DNA from: an uncultured Microbacterium sp.
GTDB lineage: Bacteria; Actinomycetota; Actinomycetes; Actinomycetales; Microbacteriaceae
DNA length: 5,743 bases
Reading direction: 5' to 3'
Assembly: GCA_947647645.1 (NCBI GenBank)
Contig: CANSLE010000169.1
Coordinates: 1-5,743 of the forward strand
Part shown: positions 4,885 through 5,743 of the stretch, one piece after another
Position numbering within the stretch: position 1 is the first letter of the stretch
Layout: the number at the start of each line of letters is the position of its first letter
Translations under genes and position numbers: made by a program
The notes under the pieces: generated by a model
Told to the model about the DNA's origin: nothing
The model's input: only the letters and a program-made list of their open reading frames with translations
Databases searched by the model: none

Positions 4885-5743
4885 CAGTCCTCTCCCATCC
4901 GGTAGACGCGCAGCTGCACCGCGGTCAGCGCGAGGGCGAGCACCAGCAGCACGACGGACAGCGCCGCGGAGTAGCCCGCGTGATAGCGCTCCACGATCTG
5001 GCTGTAGATGTACGTGGTCAGGAACTCCGTGCTCCTGCCCGGCCCGCCTCCAGTCGTGAGATACACGACGTCGAATGTCTTCAACGCCCCGATGCACCCC
5101 GTCAGCGCGAGCGTGGCGTGTGTGCCGGAGAGCTGGGGCACGAGGATGTGCCGCACGGTGCGCCAGAAGCCCGCGCCGTCGATCGCCGCGGCGTCGAAGG
5201 TGTTCTGGTCGAGTTGCGAGATCGCCGCCTGGTAGAGCAGGAAGCTGAAACCGGTCCACTGCCAGATATTGATCGCGCAGATCGCGAGGAGGGCGAATCT
5301 CGGATCTGCGAGCCATGCGGTGTCCGCTGCTCCGATGCCAAGGAAGCGGAGGGTCTGGTTGAGCTGTCCGTCGGTGTTGAGAATCTCGCGGAACGCGGTG
5401 GCGATCGCGGCAGGGGCGAGCACCACCGGCACGAACATGACGACGCTGTAGATCGCCCGCCCCCGGACAGCCTTGCCGCTGAGTAGTACGGCCATCGTCA
5501 GCCCGAGCACCATCTGCACGACGATGGTGACCACTCCGAACACCGCGACGTGTCCGAGGGAGCCCCAGAAGACGGGGTCGGCGGCTATGTCGAGGAAGTT
5601 CTGGAAGCCGACCCCGCGAGGCGCGTCGTCGATGCCGTTCCAGTCGAGCGTACTCACCCAGCCCGTGTAGCCGATGCCGACGTAGATGATCCCCACCACG
5701 AGGATGAGAGCCGGCAGGATATACAGCCATGGGGTCAGCGAGG
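4884..5743 (-). CDS. Sugar ABC transporter permease, MalF type (5' end beyond the window)
   Basis: This is the partner permease of the MalG-type protein. The reading frame is open to the right edge, where it reads SLTPWLYILPALILVVGIIY, the typical first helix of MalF/UgpA-type permeases. The true start is therefore outside the window, and an internal GTG near 5699 should not be taken as the start. About 285 residues are visible. The EAA loop reads NTFDAAAIDGAGFWRTVRHI followed by LVPQ, the expected ATPase contact. Blocks such as WQWTGFSFLLYQAAISQLD before it and GGGPGRSTEFLTTYIY after it are characteristic of this family. The C terminus ends LRVYRMGED. In this kind of operon the solute-binding lipoprotein gene usually lies just upstream, here off the right edge. 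Confidence 0.93.
   Translation of the reverse strand, partial: SLTPWLYILPALILVVGIIYVGIGYTGWVSTLDWNGIDDAPRGVGFQNFLDIAADPVFWGSLGHVAVFGVVTIVVQMVLGLTMAVLLSGKAVRGRAIYSVVMFVPVVLAPAAIATAFREILNTDGQLNQTLRFLGIGAADTAWLADPRFALLAICAINIWQWTGFSFLLYQAAISQLDQNTFDAAAIDGAGFWRTVRHILVPQLSGTHATLALTGCIGALKTFDVVYLTTGGGPGRSTEFLTTYIYSQIVERYHAGYSAALSVVLLVLALALTAVQLRVYRMGED

Noticed and set aside
3871..4905. 344-aa plus-strand frame rich in Arg, Asp and Glu
   Set aside because: It is a mirror frame of the MalG-type permease; the charged composition is the antisense of hydrophobic codons.
4093..5730. A single 545-aa minus-strand protein spanning both permeases
   Set aside because: Only its last 263 residues are the MalG-type permease. 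The earlier part is a wrong-frame reading of the MalF-type gene, so it is not a fusion.
1..5743. tRNA genes, CRISPR arrays, replication origin or known defence genes
   Set aside because: I saw no cloverleaf-like sequence, no spaced repeats, and no protein of those families in either strand.

Overview
The window is high-G+C DNA with features typical of an actinobacterium, probably Microbacteriaceae (Microbacterium-like). That rests on strong G/C at third codon positions in the main genes, GTG starts, and three genes whose ATG sits six bases after a TANNNT -10-like hexamer (the actinobacterial leaderless layout). The genus is inferred from general familiarity, not from a search.

Layout. At the left, on the minus strand, is a trehalose operon: otsA (trehalose-6-phosphate synthase, complete, 150-1571) followed by the start of otsB (trehalose-6-phosphate phosphatase, 1-153, cut by the window edge). 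The two overlap by four bases. Together they would convert nucleotide-activated glucose plus glucose-6-phosphate to trehalose. Divergent from otsA is a small two-helix membrane protein (1615-1869, +). It converges on a GNAT acetyltransferase (1954-2394, -), and the gap between them is rich in inverted repeats.

The middle (about 2500-3400) has visibly more A/T and weaker third-position G/C bias. It holds three small unrecognised genes: a 59-aa ORF (2575-2754, -), a 79-aa probable secreted protein with a clear signal peptide and ribosome binding site (2678-2917, -), and a divergent 115-aa three-helix membrane protein (3002-3349, +). The first two overlap in different frames, so the shorter one is less certain.

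Next come insertion-sequence ruins (3404-4056, -). The C-terminal end and probable terminal repeat of an IS3-family transposase are joined within about ten bases to the C-terminal half of an IS30-family transposase that has an internal frame-shifting deletion. Neither can be active.

At the right, on the minus strand, are the two permeases of a sugar ABC importer of the MalF/MalG type (4884-5743, running off the edge, and 4093-4884). Their stop and start codons overlap. The IS debris begins within about 40 bases of the second permease's stop, so whatever once followed in this operon is displaced or lost.

The trehalose and sugar-import genes are ordinary. The least explained part is the small-gene island at 2575-3349 beside the IS debris. 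I found no CRISPR array, rRNA or tRNA, and nothing I can call a described defence system.
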